Both the position numbers and the translations under genes were made by a program. Below are positions 49,101 to 59,567 of a stretch of 64,000 bases of DNA, one piece after another; position 1 is the stretch's first letter, and every line of letters begins with the position of its first letter. This stretch comes from Acholoe squamosa (taxonomy: Eukaryota > Annelida > Polychaeta > Phyllodocida > Polynoidae): positions 44,563,269 to 44,627,268 of the forward strand of contig OX439041.1 of NCBI GenBank assembly GCA_949317995.1, read 5' to 3'. The notes below the pieces were generated by a model. The model did not search any database, was not told where the DNA came from, and was given only the letters and a program-made list of their open reading frames with translations.

Positions 49101-51954
49101 CCAGGATGTCGCGTGAGGAGTATGCGAAGTGCCTAAAGAGTAACCCGGATAGTGAGCTATACCACTGTGTTATCTACCTGGCCCCTGGAGATTACCACGG
49201 CTTCCACTCACCCACCGAGTGGGTTGTTGCTCATCGCAGACATTTCCCAGGTAGGTGTTATATATGTAGAACTCCTTACATGCTCCAACTTTTTTTTTAA
49301 TGATTTAATTGTTTGCCTTGGAAAAGACTTCATTTTTCAATTTTAGAAAAAGATTCTGCAGATTTCAGCTTTTATCATATATCGGTATATATAGTATCGA
49401 TGAGAAGTTTTTTTTTCTTAGTTGGACTGCCTTCCATTGAATTATCCACTCAATCACCACAGGAAACACTTTTGTATTTTCTGATACTTTTTTTTATTAG
49501 ATGATGATGTAAACATCACTGGAAATTTACCCAAATTGCCTTTAATGTTTTGGAATTTTAAAACCTATACAAATGCTGAAATACAACATGGTTTTGTTTG
49601 ACAGGAGAGCTGTTCAGCGTGAACCCAGGTGTGGCACGGTTGGTACGTGGACTGTTCAATCTCAATGAGAGAGCTATCTACGTGGGACATTATAAACATG
49701 GTTTTATTGCTATGGCTGCTGTTGGTGCTACCAACGTAGGCTCCATCAGGGTGTACCATGACCAGGTATTTTTGTATTTCATAGATGATAATATACCGTG
49801 TTTGACTTAGTAAGCGCCCAGAGTGCTTATAAAACCATTTCTATCATAATTTAGTACTAACGAGCTCTAAAATCGTGAAATCATGTCCTTTTCTAGTTGC
49901 CGTTCATTCTTAGGAATGAACGGCTATAGGAGGGGACCCATTCTTAAATACAAGCTCTCATAGTGGTGCTTCCTCGCTCTCCATGTATAATCCTCTCATA
50001 GGTACAGTATTGAGTATGCCTATACCTGGATTAAAATCTGCAAATCAGTCAAGCATAGAAGTGGTGGCAGTGGTAGTGTTGGTGGACCTGTTATTGTAGA
50101 CCCTGGGGACAGAGTGGTGGTAGCCCTGGACACCTCAGGCAGAGCCATGGTATATAGTATATAGAGCCCCCCCCCACTCACCTCTGAATGGTGGTGGTGG
50201 CCAAGCTCCTGGGGTGGCCCCATACCTGCCTGGCACCACCTCCCCCAGCACCATGTGGTTCTCTTCTGCTGGTGGTGCGTTTCTCAGCACCACTGACTAT
50301 TAACCCACTAAAGGCCACCTACATGTATATTTATGTATACATGTACACATAAGTATGACTTTTTTAGCAGTTTTAAGTGGCGTGGCATTGGATTATTTGG
50401 AGTCTTGGGACCGTTTTCCATGTGTGTCGGCCATCTTGGTTTTCGGAAACACAGGGGTCCAGGTCATATATGGTCAATTTTGATCTTCAAAAGTTATCAG
50501 ATGGATGTTAGTGACCATTGGGACACCTCAACTACCCAATTTTATTGTTTTCCATGTGTGTCGGCCATCTTGGTTTTAGGAAACACAGGGATCCAGGTCA
50601 TATGTGGTCAATTTTGATCTTCAAAAGTTATCAGATGGATGTTAGTGACCATTGGGACACCTCAACTACCTAATTCTTTTGTTTTCCTTGTGTGTCGGCC
50701 ATCTTGGTTTCAGGAATCACAGGGATCCAGGTCATATGTGGTCAATTTTGATCTTCAAAAGTTATCAGATGGATGTTAGTGACCATTGTGACACCACCAC
50801 CACCAATACCACCACCACACTACTCCCAACCCTCACACACATTCCTTATTTGCATATTTTAATCCAGGCATAGGTTTACTCCATACTATAGCAATGGGAC
50901 AGGATTTTACATGGAGAGCGAGGAAGCACCACAATCAGAGCATATATTTAAGTATAGGTCCATTCCAAAGGCCATAGAGTTCATATATAATGATCTTTTT
51001 TCCTTGGATCATGATAGGAATATGCACGGCATTACAGCATTGCTGTGTTTACTTTCCTGAAAGTATGTTATAGATTAATAAATTGCAAAACACACAACAT
51101 ATGAAGGGCTTTTAGATTCCGTATTAAAATAATATTTGTTCTGAAAATTTTGATCTAAGATCATATTAAAAAAGTTGTAAATCAATTCTATACTTCTTAG
51201 AACATGATATGAATATGCACGGCATTACAGCTTTGCTGTGTTTACTTTGCCGAAAATATGGGATAAATTTCTAATCCGGGAAACGCACTGCAATTTAACT
51301 GCTTTTAGAATTGATATTAAACTCAGAATTGATCGTCAAATTTAAATATGAAATCCTAATATCTTGATCATAGATGACAGATCCTAAATTGAATTCTCTC
51401 AATTGCATCCTTAACATGGGCCTCTTGATCATAGATCTTAGATCCTAAATTTTCAATTGAATCCTTAACATAATCTCCTAACCATTGACCCCTTGTTTAT
51501 AGAAGGCTCCAAAAAAAGGGTGGGGAGGTATCTACCGTATGTACTGTCTTGTATGGAAATGATTCATATCGATACACAGTGTAACACTATTCACATCTAT
51601 ATCAGAAAATACGAAAAGTAAGATCTTTGCTTTAGTAGACATCAGAATTTATTTATCATAAAAGATCAAACAACAACACTATCAAAATTCCTTTCTAACA
51701 TTCTTATTTTTCTTTTTCAGTATTTATCAACAAATGAGCCAGGAAGTTACCCCGAAGGATCATACCTTGACGAATCCTACCATGCACTAGATATGGGTGG
51801 TATCCCCATGAAGAAAGGAGAGGCTTTCGGAGAATTTAATCTAGGCTCAACTATTGTTCTAGTTTTTGAAGCACCAAAGAACTTTGAATTCAAATTACAA
51901 CCTGGACAGAAAGTAAAATTCGGCCAAACGCTAGGAAGTATTCCCAAAAAGTGA
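46165..51954 (+). CDS. PISD: phosphatidylserine decarboxylase, mitochondrial (6 exons)
   Basis: Exons 46165-46291, 47771-47958, 48273-48509, 48914-49250, 49605-49765 and 51721-51954 all have GT-AG borders and consistent phases, giving 427 aa (human about 409). The enzyme decarboxylates phosphatidylserine to phosphatidylethanolamine on the inner mitochondrial membrane. ATG 46165 is the first after an in-frame TAA (46126) and opens a basic, acid-free leader ([20 protein letters not shown]) suited to mitochondrial import. A membrane segment follows at about 62-76. CPSDG gives the catalytic Asp189, DYHGFH the catalytic His282 with His279, and FNLGSTIVL the self-cleavage site, where Ser393 becomes the pyruvoyl group of the small C-terminal subunit. 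The motifs [25 protein letters not shown] and [10 protein letters not shown] match animal PISD. A stretch at about 219-265 is lineage-specific. All catalytic parts are intact. Confidence 0.97.
47133..47488. mobile_element. foldback element in PISD intron 1
   Basis: The ends aaaaaaaattcttgtgttca and tgaacacaacttttttttt are inverse of each other, continuing as GGTAAC / GATACC. The inside is AT-rich and non-coding. A related terminus pair may bound 15198-15846. Confidence 0.65.
50412..50800 (+). repeat. 134-bp tandem repeat, 3 copies, in PISD intron 5
   Basis: 'tgtgtgtcggccatcttgg' begins at 50421, 50555 and 50689, an exact 134-bp period. Divergence between copies is a few percent. The last copy breaks into a CAC-rich stretch. 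Confidence 0.92.
51000..51475 (+). repeat. paired short repeats in PISD intron 5
   Basis: 'gaatatgcacggcattacag' with about 60 bp around it occurs at 51005-51075 and again at 51196-51265. A second pair, 'cttgatcatagat..gatcctaaatt', occurs at 51362 and 51423. Confidence 0.7.
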
Positions 51955-52079
51955 TCCGTGAAGTCTCTAGGCGTTTCCAATTTTACGGTACTTATCATAG
52001 TGATAAGTTTTAGGTTAAGGAATTCAAATGTTTGTATTTATCCTTAATTTTTGAGAATCTGGCGAACGGTCACTACCAT

Positions 52080-52245
52080 TAACTCCTGCGTATAAGGCTT
52101 GAAAATTGTAGGTTTGTTATGTTCTGCTGGGTTAAATTCTGGCCGACAAACAGGAACCTGACTATCGTAACATTCTGTAAGCTTCGGGGGGGGGGGGGGG
52201 GGCCCTGGTTGACCTTTAAGCTGCGCTTTTTATATGCAGGAGTTT
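52080..52245. repeat. inverted repeat in the PISD 3' region
   Basis: taactcctgcgtataagg at the left faces tatatgcaggagttta at the right. The interior has 15 G in a row (52186-52200). It resembles the ATAAG-type MITE family and lies in the likely 3' UTR. Confidence 0.55.
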
Positions 52246-52377
52246 ATGGGGTCTGTTCTACAACATTCCTTCATCGACCATGTAAATGTCGAAATATATA
52301 TTATACTACTTCACCTAATTAGTTTGGGATATCAGGTAGTGTCTTATATCAGTTTTATCATAACTTGTATGCTATAG

Positions 52378-52383
52378 AATAAA
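52378..52383 (+). other. candidate PISD poly(A) signal
   Basis: AATAAA 424 bases after the PISD stop; another is at 52722-52727. Which one is used cannot be told from sequence. Confidence 0.45.
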
Positions 52384-52727
52384 ACACAAATATATGGGAC
52401 AAACATTATTTGAGATAGAAGGTACCATATGTACTGGGGTAGATGTAAAGTCCGAACATATCATACTCAAAGTAGTGAAATGCGCCAATATAAGAATGGT
52501 TACTTTGTACCTAAAAGTGGCCGGCTGGATCATTTTAGAGTGATTTACTTAGTCACAGAGGATAGGCCCACATTATACGGGTAAAATAAAGAAAACTTAT
52601 AAAACGTGTAAAATGAAATGTGGCGGTTCATTACCTATCGCCGTATCGGTAATAGATAAATTAACACCCAAATTAAAAGGGTTTTCTAAATGAAATTGTT
52701 TTGATGTGATTTATCCTAAAGAATAAA

Positions 52728-54298
52728 GTTAATGTATACAGTGCGTTCTTGCTTTCAGTTGTGTATAGAGCATAATATTCACAAACTTCCTGATTCTGGT
52801 TACATTAGTTATTTTTTTTACAATAGTTTAGCTGAAATCATTCAGAGACCCTGCTGCCACAGCGATCTTTAGCTTGATGGGCCCCCTGGTATGGCTAAAA
52901 TGCAATAAAGACTTCCATTAGACGCCTCTAGGGGGCAGCATTGAGTCAAAAAGTCCTACCAAAGTCCTAACAGCAAAAGCACCGTCTCGGGGGAACCTGC
53001 CAAGGCTAGAAATCCAGGTCCAAGCGCTATACTGAAATTTTGAAAACGCACTTTGCTCTGCTATGATAAAAAATGATACGAACTCAGCCATCCTTTCCAT
53101 CAGCTACATATAATTTAAGAGAAGTAGTTACATATTGAAAACTAAGAAGATACTTCAAGTGGTACCCTATTCAATATGTTTCTATAATAATAACAGGAGT
53201 GGCCAGCAAATAGAGTAGCCTTCTTGTACACACCATAGAGATAAAGGAGACTCTTATATCTCAATGTACATACAATATAGTGTTTTTTTTTTTGTTTTTT
53301 TTTTAGTAAAAGCTAACTTTCATATTGCATCATGTACATATAAAATATAACGCCAATTACACTTAGCTGTCTATCAGTTTTATTAATAAAGGTAGGGCAC
53401 CTAGATGGTGAACCTTTACTTTGTTCTGAGATAAAATATTTGAAACTTTTGTATAATACTGGAGTCTAGACTAGTAGAGGGTATAGTGGGCCCAGCTTCC
53501 CCCCCCCCCTCCCCCAAACAGAAGTGCCCAGATTTTTTTTTTTTGTCCCTCTTCTCCATACGCTTCTGTTGGTAAATGTTAATGAATAAAGGTACATGCA
53601 TGCACTTTTAGCACTCAATGTCTTAACATATGCATGTCCCACGTCATGGGTTATTTGATAAAAGTATTTGTATATAGCACTAAGAAAATTCAACTTAATC
53701 AATGCTTGTTTAAGAATTATAGTAGCATTGAAAGGTTTCAATCAGTTGTTTCAGAACTAAAATCTGTTGTAATGTGTAATACAATACAACACAGTGAGCA
53801 TTTTGCAACTTTGTGTTCACAAACTATATTTGGAATAAAGCTAGTGGTCAGATATTCCCACTGGAAATGTTTGCATAAAGGCTTTAATAGCTGCCCATTG
53901 AATGGTATTCAGTCTGTGGCGTAGTATGCCTATTTGGCTTGTTCCCGTCATTAGCTTCAGTCTCATAGTGTGTACCTGTGTCACTTGCCGGCTACCAGCC
54001 GACAGACGCAGCACCCGGAACGCTGCCACAGACGCAGCTTTACCTGGAGTTTGTTTTTGCTGTTCCTTCTTTCACGTTGCCTCCCCCTTAAAGTGCTCAA
54101 CTTGGGCTGCGCTAATTCAAGAACAAAGGGGATTTTGTAAAGAACACTATTATGCTAAGTGTTATTATCAGAATCCGATGTATCAACCCCTCTGGTGGTA
54201 TAGAAATGGCTTTGAACTATCTATTTACACTTTAAACCATTGTAGATCTCACAGGCATTCCATACAGCAGGCGGGGGTGGCCTAGTTTAACCCAACAG
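52728..54298. other. gene-free stretch between PISD and the next start
   Basis: AT-rich with T and C runs (53281, 53500). No exon is supported. Confidence 0.4.
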
Positions 54299-54323
54299 CC
54301 AATGGAATTTAGTAAGATGGCGG
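54299..54323 (+). promoter_or_regulatory. CCAAT box and YY1-type start motif
   Basis: CCAAT (54299-54303) followed by AAGATGGCGG (54314-54323), about 130 bp before a strong start codon. The short frame from the ATG within the motif closes after ten codons, so it would act as a transcription-start element or a short upstream frame. Confidence 0.5.
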
Positions 54324-54450
54324 AGTTGCCATATACGTTTACTAGTTGAGCTGCTAAGATTGGAGACATTTTACTATGTAGCCGCCCCATATGGAGTACG
54401 ATATGACAGGGGACACATTCACAGGAGTATAAGAATGGATTAAGGACAGC

Positions 54451-54492
54451 ATGGCATCCAGGGAAGTTGAGGTTGTACGTGCAGCTGAACAG
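54451..54492 (+). CDS. first coding exon of an unidentified plus-strand gene
   Basis: ATG with A at -3 and G at +4, preceded in frame by TAA. It reads MASREVEVVRAAEQ and ends at a strong donor (CAG|GTGAGTG), phase 0. Promoter-like motifs lie 130-150 bp upstream. The peptide is too short to identify and no phase-0 second exon was found, so the first intron is long or runs beyond the window. Confidence 0.55.
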
Positions 54493-56872
54493 GTGAGTGG
54501 GGGTAGTTTTGGGGTTACAAACTTGTCTCACAGAGTGGTGAGGGGTGGTCGTGGTAGTGGTCGGTGGTAGACAGGTAAACTGAAGCACTCACTGCTGTGT
54601 ATTACAACTAGTACATCGTGAGTACTGTGTTGTTGCCCTTCACTTGGTGGTCGTCTGACATATCAAGCCAAGACTCAGACGTTATACAAGGATTTTTGAA
54701 TAATATCAGTCCATACTGTATCATTTATCTTGGAGAGGCCCAGGGCCCAAAGGTCTGGGGGTAAAATCAGTAAGAGAGAAGGGTGGTGGTAGCAACTCTG
54801 GGGTGACATGAGGACGGCCTTGGCTCTGGAGTTTTAGTGTGTGTGCGTGGTTGACAGAATGCACTCAGGTACTCCATTCTAAAGAAAGGTACTGCACACA
54901 ATCTAGTCTACACGGCGACACTGTCATACATTATGTAGCTTAAAGCCTCCTAATAAATAATAGGTATATACATACATGTATATTCAACCACCAGTTCTCA
55001 TCTATCATATATCTAATCATAAAGGAATAAACAATAAACACAGTGACGGGGGGGGGGGGTAAGAGAGGCCTCTCCAATTATAAAGACCAGTCTGTCACGG
55101 TAACTACTACAACCAGGCAGACCAGTGGCTTCATATATTGTTGTTTCTCACGCACTAACCTTGTCTTGGTCTTAGTCAAGCCTTTCAGTAGACTATTTAA
55201 GTAGTTTCTTGTATTTTCCCTCATTATATCATTAACCTGTTCCAAGGTATATTCACCGTTGATAGGCGTTAGACATGGTAATGTTAGTGTTCTAATCAAA
55301 AGCTTAGAACTAGATCCATGGATTGTATAGTAGACTAATAGAAAATTGCCACTCATTACACTGTGGATTAATATTTCAAAGTTACTTGATATAAAAAAAA
55401 AAACGTATACATGTTTCCCAGGACGGGGGAAGTTATTGTAAATGTGTACACGTAGACCTACATATTGCCATAATATATACGATGTGTATTGTGTCCAGTG
55501 TACATATATAGACGAAAGGGACTTATACAAGTCATACACTAGTCTAGAGGGTATAAACTAGACTAGAGGGTATGCTATCCTATGATGCACTACAGATTAT
55601 CATCTATTAGGGTATCTAATTGTTGTACACGTACAACCGTCACAGTATAATGCCATATGATAGGGGCCATCTGTCGAAATAGACCCCACATGGTTTGAAT
55701 CGATGAATCCATTGTAGATGCACTGGTACAGAGAGGGAACTTCATAAACTAAACGCCTTGAGGAGGTGCTTTATAGGGCAAACCAGTCGTCTAGTAGAGG
55801 CTCAATTAATAATGCATTAACTGAAGTAATGACTCAATCTGTCGATGATGGCAGTTGGCATAACCCTTAGCCAATCAATAGGACACTGTGAATAAGTGTT
55901 ATAATCCATATTGACGCGATCTACAACAGGAATGAGAAAAAAAATCATTTTGATATCGGCAAATTGAAGGGTGTGTGAGTGACTGATACGAGAAAATCTG
56001 TGGAGGAAATAAACCGCCGACCCCACAACCTCGTATTGAATCGGACTAGACTAGTGGATGCAATTTGGTCCGACAGGTATTCCTGCATTGATAGCATTTG
56101 GTGCTGATCATGAAGCCCATATCATTATGATACACAATAATGACAGTGTAGCACATTTTTTTGTTATTGATCTAACAGACCTAAAATGAAGCCAGTGAGT
56201 AGTGCACCTACATGTTTCCCAGTACATATGAATGTGATATTCAGTCCCAACTCTGGCTGGTAAATATGTAAACATAATGCTTACTTGTTTGACAAATTCC
56301 CTGTAATTGTTATATGTACTACATCATCTAAGTCAGATTGTTGGCATTATATCTGTTAATACCGTGTGGAGCAGCCCACTTAACCTATCCATGAATCTGT
56401 CACACTCAATACATATGTCTAGCTGTATGCAATGTGTTATAAGTTAGAGTGGGGAGCACGGCTTGTTGACATGATCAGACGACATCTGTCCCCATATACA
56501 GGTAGTCAGGTGTGTTTAGCCAAGGATATACAGCGTCCCTGGTTTAGCAGACGACATTACACCGCAATCAGTGCCGCCTCTATTAATAGTCGGTTTATTG
56601 CCGCGTCCTTACAGTAGCAGCGTTCGCCGTCCTAGCATCTTCTCAGTCCATCTCAGGTCTTCCTACTAGACATGCAGACGTCAAATTTACTTTTATTCAC
56701 TCAGTCCTGAAGGGACGAGTATATTTTTGCGAGGTCGGTGGGGGGCGGGCACTCGCTATCTTCTCCTTCATTGGGAGTAGCAGTGAGACCAGCAGCCTCA
56801 GATTCGTCTCCCGAAAGAGTCCCCAGAGCACCCCCCCAATAGAAAAGTGATATACATGATAATCAGAAGGGC
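54493..56872. other. likely first intron, gene-free
   Basis: Contains a G run at 55048 and a 153-codon minus-strand open frame (55078-55539) without domain or codon support. Confidence 0.4.
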
Positions 56873-56880
56873 GTTCCTCC

Positions 56881-57287
56881 CCCGGGGGGGGGGGGGTAGG
56901 CACTCAGCCTCGGTTTGAGTACCAACTGCGGTACCGACCCCGCAGAGCGGTGGCTGTCGACGTGTCAATGCATGGAAAAAGGGGGGATGTTGACTTAATT
57001 ACATCTTGAGATTAGGGGGCTGTTAATAACTATTATAACTTGTAAGGAAAGAAATCAAATTGAATATTCCATGTAATCACTGAGTATTATTGTGAAAGAA
57101 CCTAAATTTACATGGAAGAGGTCCCCAGAAAGGAGGGGGGGGCGGTTATCAGACTTCCTCAAAAAAGGAGGCTGTAAAAAAATTAGCTGTTTTTTAAGGG
57201 GCTGTAAAATGGCAAAAAAAAAGGGGGGGGGGCTGTAGTTTCGCAGTTGGTACTACTAATCAAAGACTTAGTGCCCCCCCCCCCGGG
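56881..57287. mobile_element. CCCGGG-ended foldback element with 8-bp target duplication, copy 2
   Basis: Starts CCCGGGGGGGG..TAGGCACTC and ends AGTGCCCCCCCCCCCGGG. The subterminal 'gtaccaactgcg' is inverted as 'cgcagttggtac'. GTTCCTCC lies directly on both sides (56873-56880, 57288-57295), a perfect 8-bp duplication. It shares its terminal design with 32711-33136. Confidence 0.85.
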
Positions 57288-57332
57288 GTTCCTCCCCTTT
57301 TGATCCACTCATTCTACACATCCCATCGTCAG

Positions 57333-57571
57333 GCCCTGTTACCTGCCGGGTGCACGTCTACCCAGACGATGAGGACCGTTGGTTCCCTGACATTCCGACT
57401 GTTGCCGTTCCGACCCCGTGGATGAGGGGGTGGGGGTTGGTTTGGGCTGCCCGCATGCCATGTGTTGTGGTTGTGGCCAGACAACCCCCTCCCCCCAAGC
57501 CCTCCGTAACGTCCACCCACCCCACGGGCTCTGTGACCCGCGACGGGACGTGCCCTCCCTCCCCTATATGA
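57333..57571 (+). CDS. possible coding exon, unidentified
   Basis: After an acceptor-like 'cccatcgtcag' the frame reads PVTCRVHVYPDDEDRWFPDI and continues with Pro- and Val-rich sequence to TGA at 57569. GC-rich third positions set it apart from its surroundings. No donor or family is recognised, and its phase does not fit the exon at 54451-54492 directly. It might be a terminal exon of that gene after missing exons, or chance. Confidence 0.3.
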
Positions 57572-57691
57572 AAAATGTACCTTACAATTTACATCTGGCT
57601 TTCTGTCTAACCATAATGGTTTAACTGCTCTATGGTGTCTGTAGTAAATCCTGTAACCAAGGTATCGGGCTCACCCGGGATACATTATTAA

Positions 57692-58520
57692 TACATGATC
57701 AGTCACATGTAGGTGCCTTACTGTGTCATGTAACACATGATCAGTCAGTCACCTGTAGGTGCCTTACTGTGTCATGTAACACATGATCAGTCACCTGTAG
57801 GTGCCTTACTGTGTCATGTAACACATGATCAGTCACATGTAGGTGCCTTACTGTGTCATGTAACACATGATCAGTCAGTCACATGTAGGTGCCTTACTGT
57901 GTCATGTAACACATGATCAGCCGGTCACATGTAGGTGCCTTACTGTGTCATGTAACAGATGATCAGTCAGTCACATGTAGGTGCCTTACTGTGTCATGTA
58001 ACACATGATCAGTCAGTCACATGTACATAGGTGCCTACTTTGTCATGTAACACAGGATCAGTCACATGTAGGTGCCTTACTGTGTCATGTAACACATGGT
58101 CAGTCACCTGTAGGTGCCTTAGTGTGTCATGTAACACATGATCAGTCAGTCACCTGTAGGTGCCTTACTGTGTCATGTAACACATGATCAGTCAGTCACC
58201 TGTAGGTGCCTTACTGTGTCATGTAACACATGATCAGTCACATGTAGGTGCCTTACTGTGTCATGTAACACATGGTCAGTCACCTGTAGGTGCCTTACTG
58301 TGTCATGTAACACATGATCAGTCAGTCACATGTAGGTGCCTTACTGTGTCATGTAACACATGATCAGTCAGTCACCTGTAGGTGCCTTACTGTGTCATGT
58401 AACACATGGTCAGTCACATGTAGGTGCCTTACTGTGTCATGTAACACATGGTCAGTCACCTGTAGGTGCCTTACTGTGTCATGTAACACATGATCAGTCA
58501 GTCACCTGTAGGTGCCTAAC
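57692..58520 (+). repeat. 42/46-bp minisatellite, block 1 (about 18 copies)
   Basis: Core 'aggtgccttactgtgtcatg' plus 'taacacatgatcagtcac'. Units are 42 bp, or 46 bp when the tetranucleotide 'cagt' is doubled, and a few carry an extra 'acat'. Positions c/a in 'cac(c/a)tgtagg' vary along the array. Confidence 0.93.
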
Positions 58521-58716
58521 TGTGTGACTGTGATTTATAAAACGGCTGGCAGTGCTCTGCTGCATGGTAGAAGTGACCTTGAGTGCATTATAGGAATACA
58601 GTGCACGGCTGAGCAAGGTCACCATAGCTGTAAACCAGTCAGGTACCCTTAATTCTTCTAGATATACCTTGATTGGGTACTTGATTGATTGGAATGAAAT
58701 GTAAAATGTTTTATAA
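58521..58716. other. unique insert within the minisatellite
   Basis: Contains a small inverted pair (gtgaccttg ... caaggtcac) at about 58571-58622. Confidence 0.5.
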
Positions 58717-58838
58717 AGACAATAGACAACTCCTTCTTCACATCTTGACTGCCTGTTGTCCTATAATGCACTCAGATGCATTCGTGCATTATAAGACAAC
58801 AGACAGACTCGATGTGAAGAAGATCGTTGTCTATTCTC
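58717..58838. repeat. 55-bp-arm hairpin interrupting the minisatellite
   Basis: The left arm (agacaatagacaac ... tataatgcac) and right arm (gtgcattata ... gttgtctattctct) are inverse with a handful of mismatches, and the loop is 12 nt. The minisatellite resumes at its right edge, so the hairpin plus 58521-58716 look like an insertion into an older continuous array. Confidence 0.85.
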
Positions 58839-58840
58839 TA

Positions 58841-59567
58841 AGTAACACATGATCAGTCACCTGTACATAGGTGCCTTAGGCTTAGTCACATGTAGGTGCC
58901 TTACTGTGTCATGTAACACATGATCAGTCACATGAAAGTGCCTTACTGTGTCATGTAACACATGATCAGTCAGTCACATGTAGGTGCCTTACCGTGTCAT
59001 GTAACACATGATCAGTCAGTCACCTGTAGGTGCCTTACTGTGTCATGTAACACATGATCAGTCAGTCACCTGTAGGTGCCTTACTGTGTCATGTAACACA
59101 TGATCAGTCAGTCACCTGTAGGTGCCTTACTGTGTCATGTTACACATGATCAGTCACCTGTAGGTGCCTTACTGTGTCATGTAACACATGATCAGTCAGT
59201 CACCTGTAGGTGCCTTACTGTGTCATGTAATACATGATCAGTCAGTCACCTGTAGGTGCCTTACTGTGTCATGTAACACATGATCAGTCAGTCACCTGTA
59301 GGTGCCTTACTGTGTCATGTAATACATGATCAGTCAGTCACCTGTAGGTGCCTTACTGTTTCATGTAACACATGATCAGTCACCTGTACATAGGTGCCTT
59401 ACTGTGGCATGTAACACATGTTCAGTCACCTGTAGGTGCCTTACTGTGCCATGTAACACATGATCAGTCACATGTAGGCGCCTTACTGTGCCATGTAACA
59501 CATGATCAGTCACCTGTAGGGGCCTTACTGTGTGATGTAACACATGATCAGTCAGTCACCTGTTAGT
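58841..59567 (+). repeat. 42/46-bp minisatellite, block 2 (about 16 copies)
   Basis: The same unit as block 1, mostly the 46-bp form with 'cagtcagtcacctg'. The final copies are more diverged (gcc/gtc, ggcg/ggtg). Confidence 0.93.

Noticed and set aside
55078..55539. 153-codon minus-strand frame
   Set aside because: AT-rich with no recognisable domain, promoter or splice context. The length is within chance in AT-rich DNA with few stops, though transcript data could revive it.
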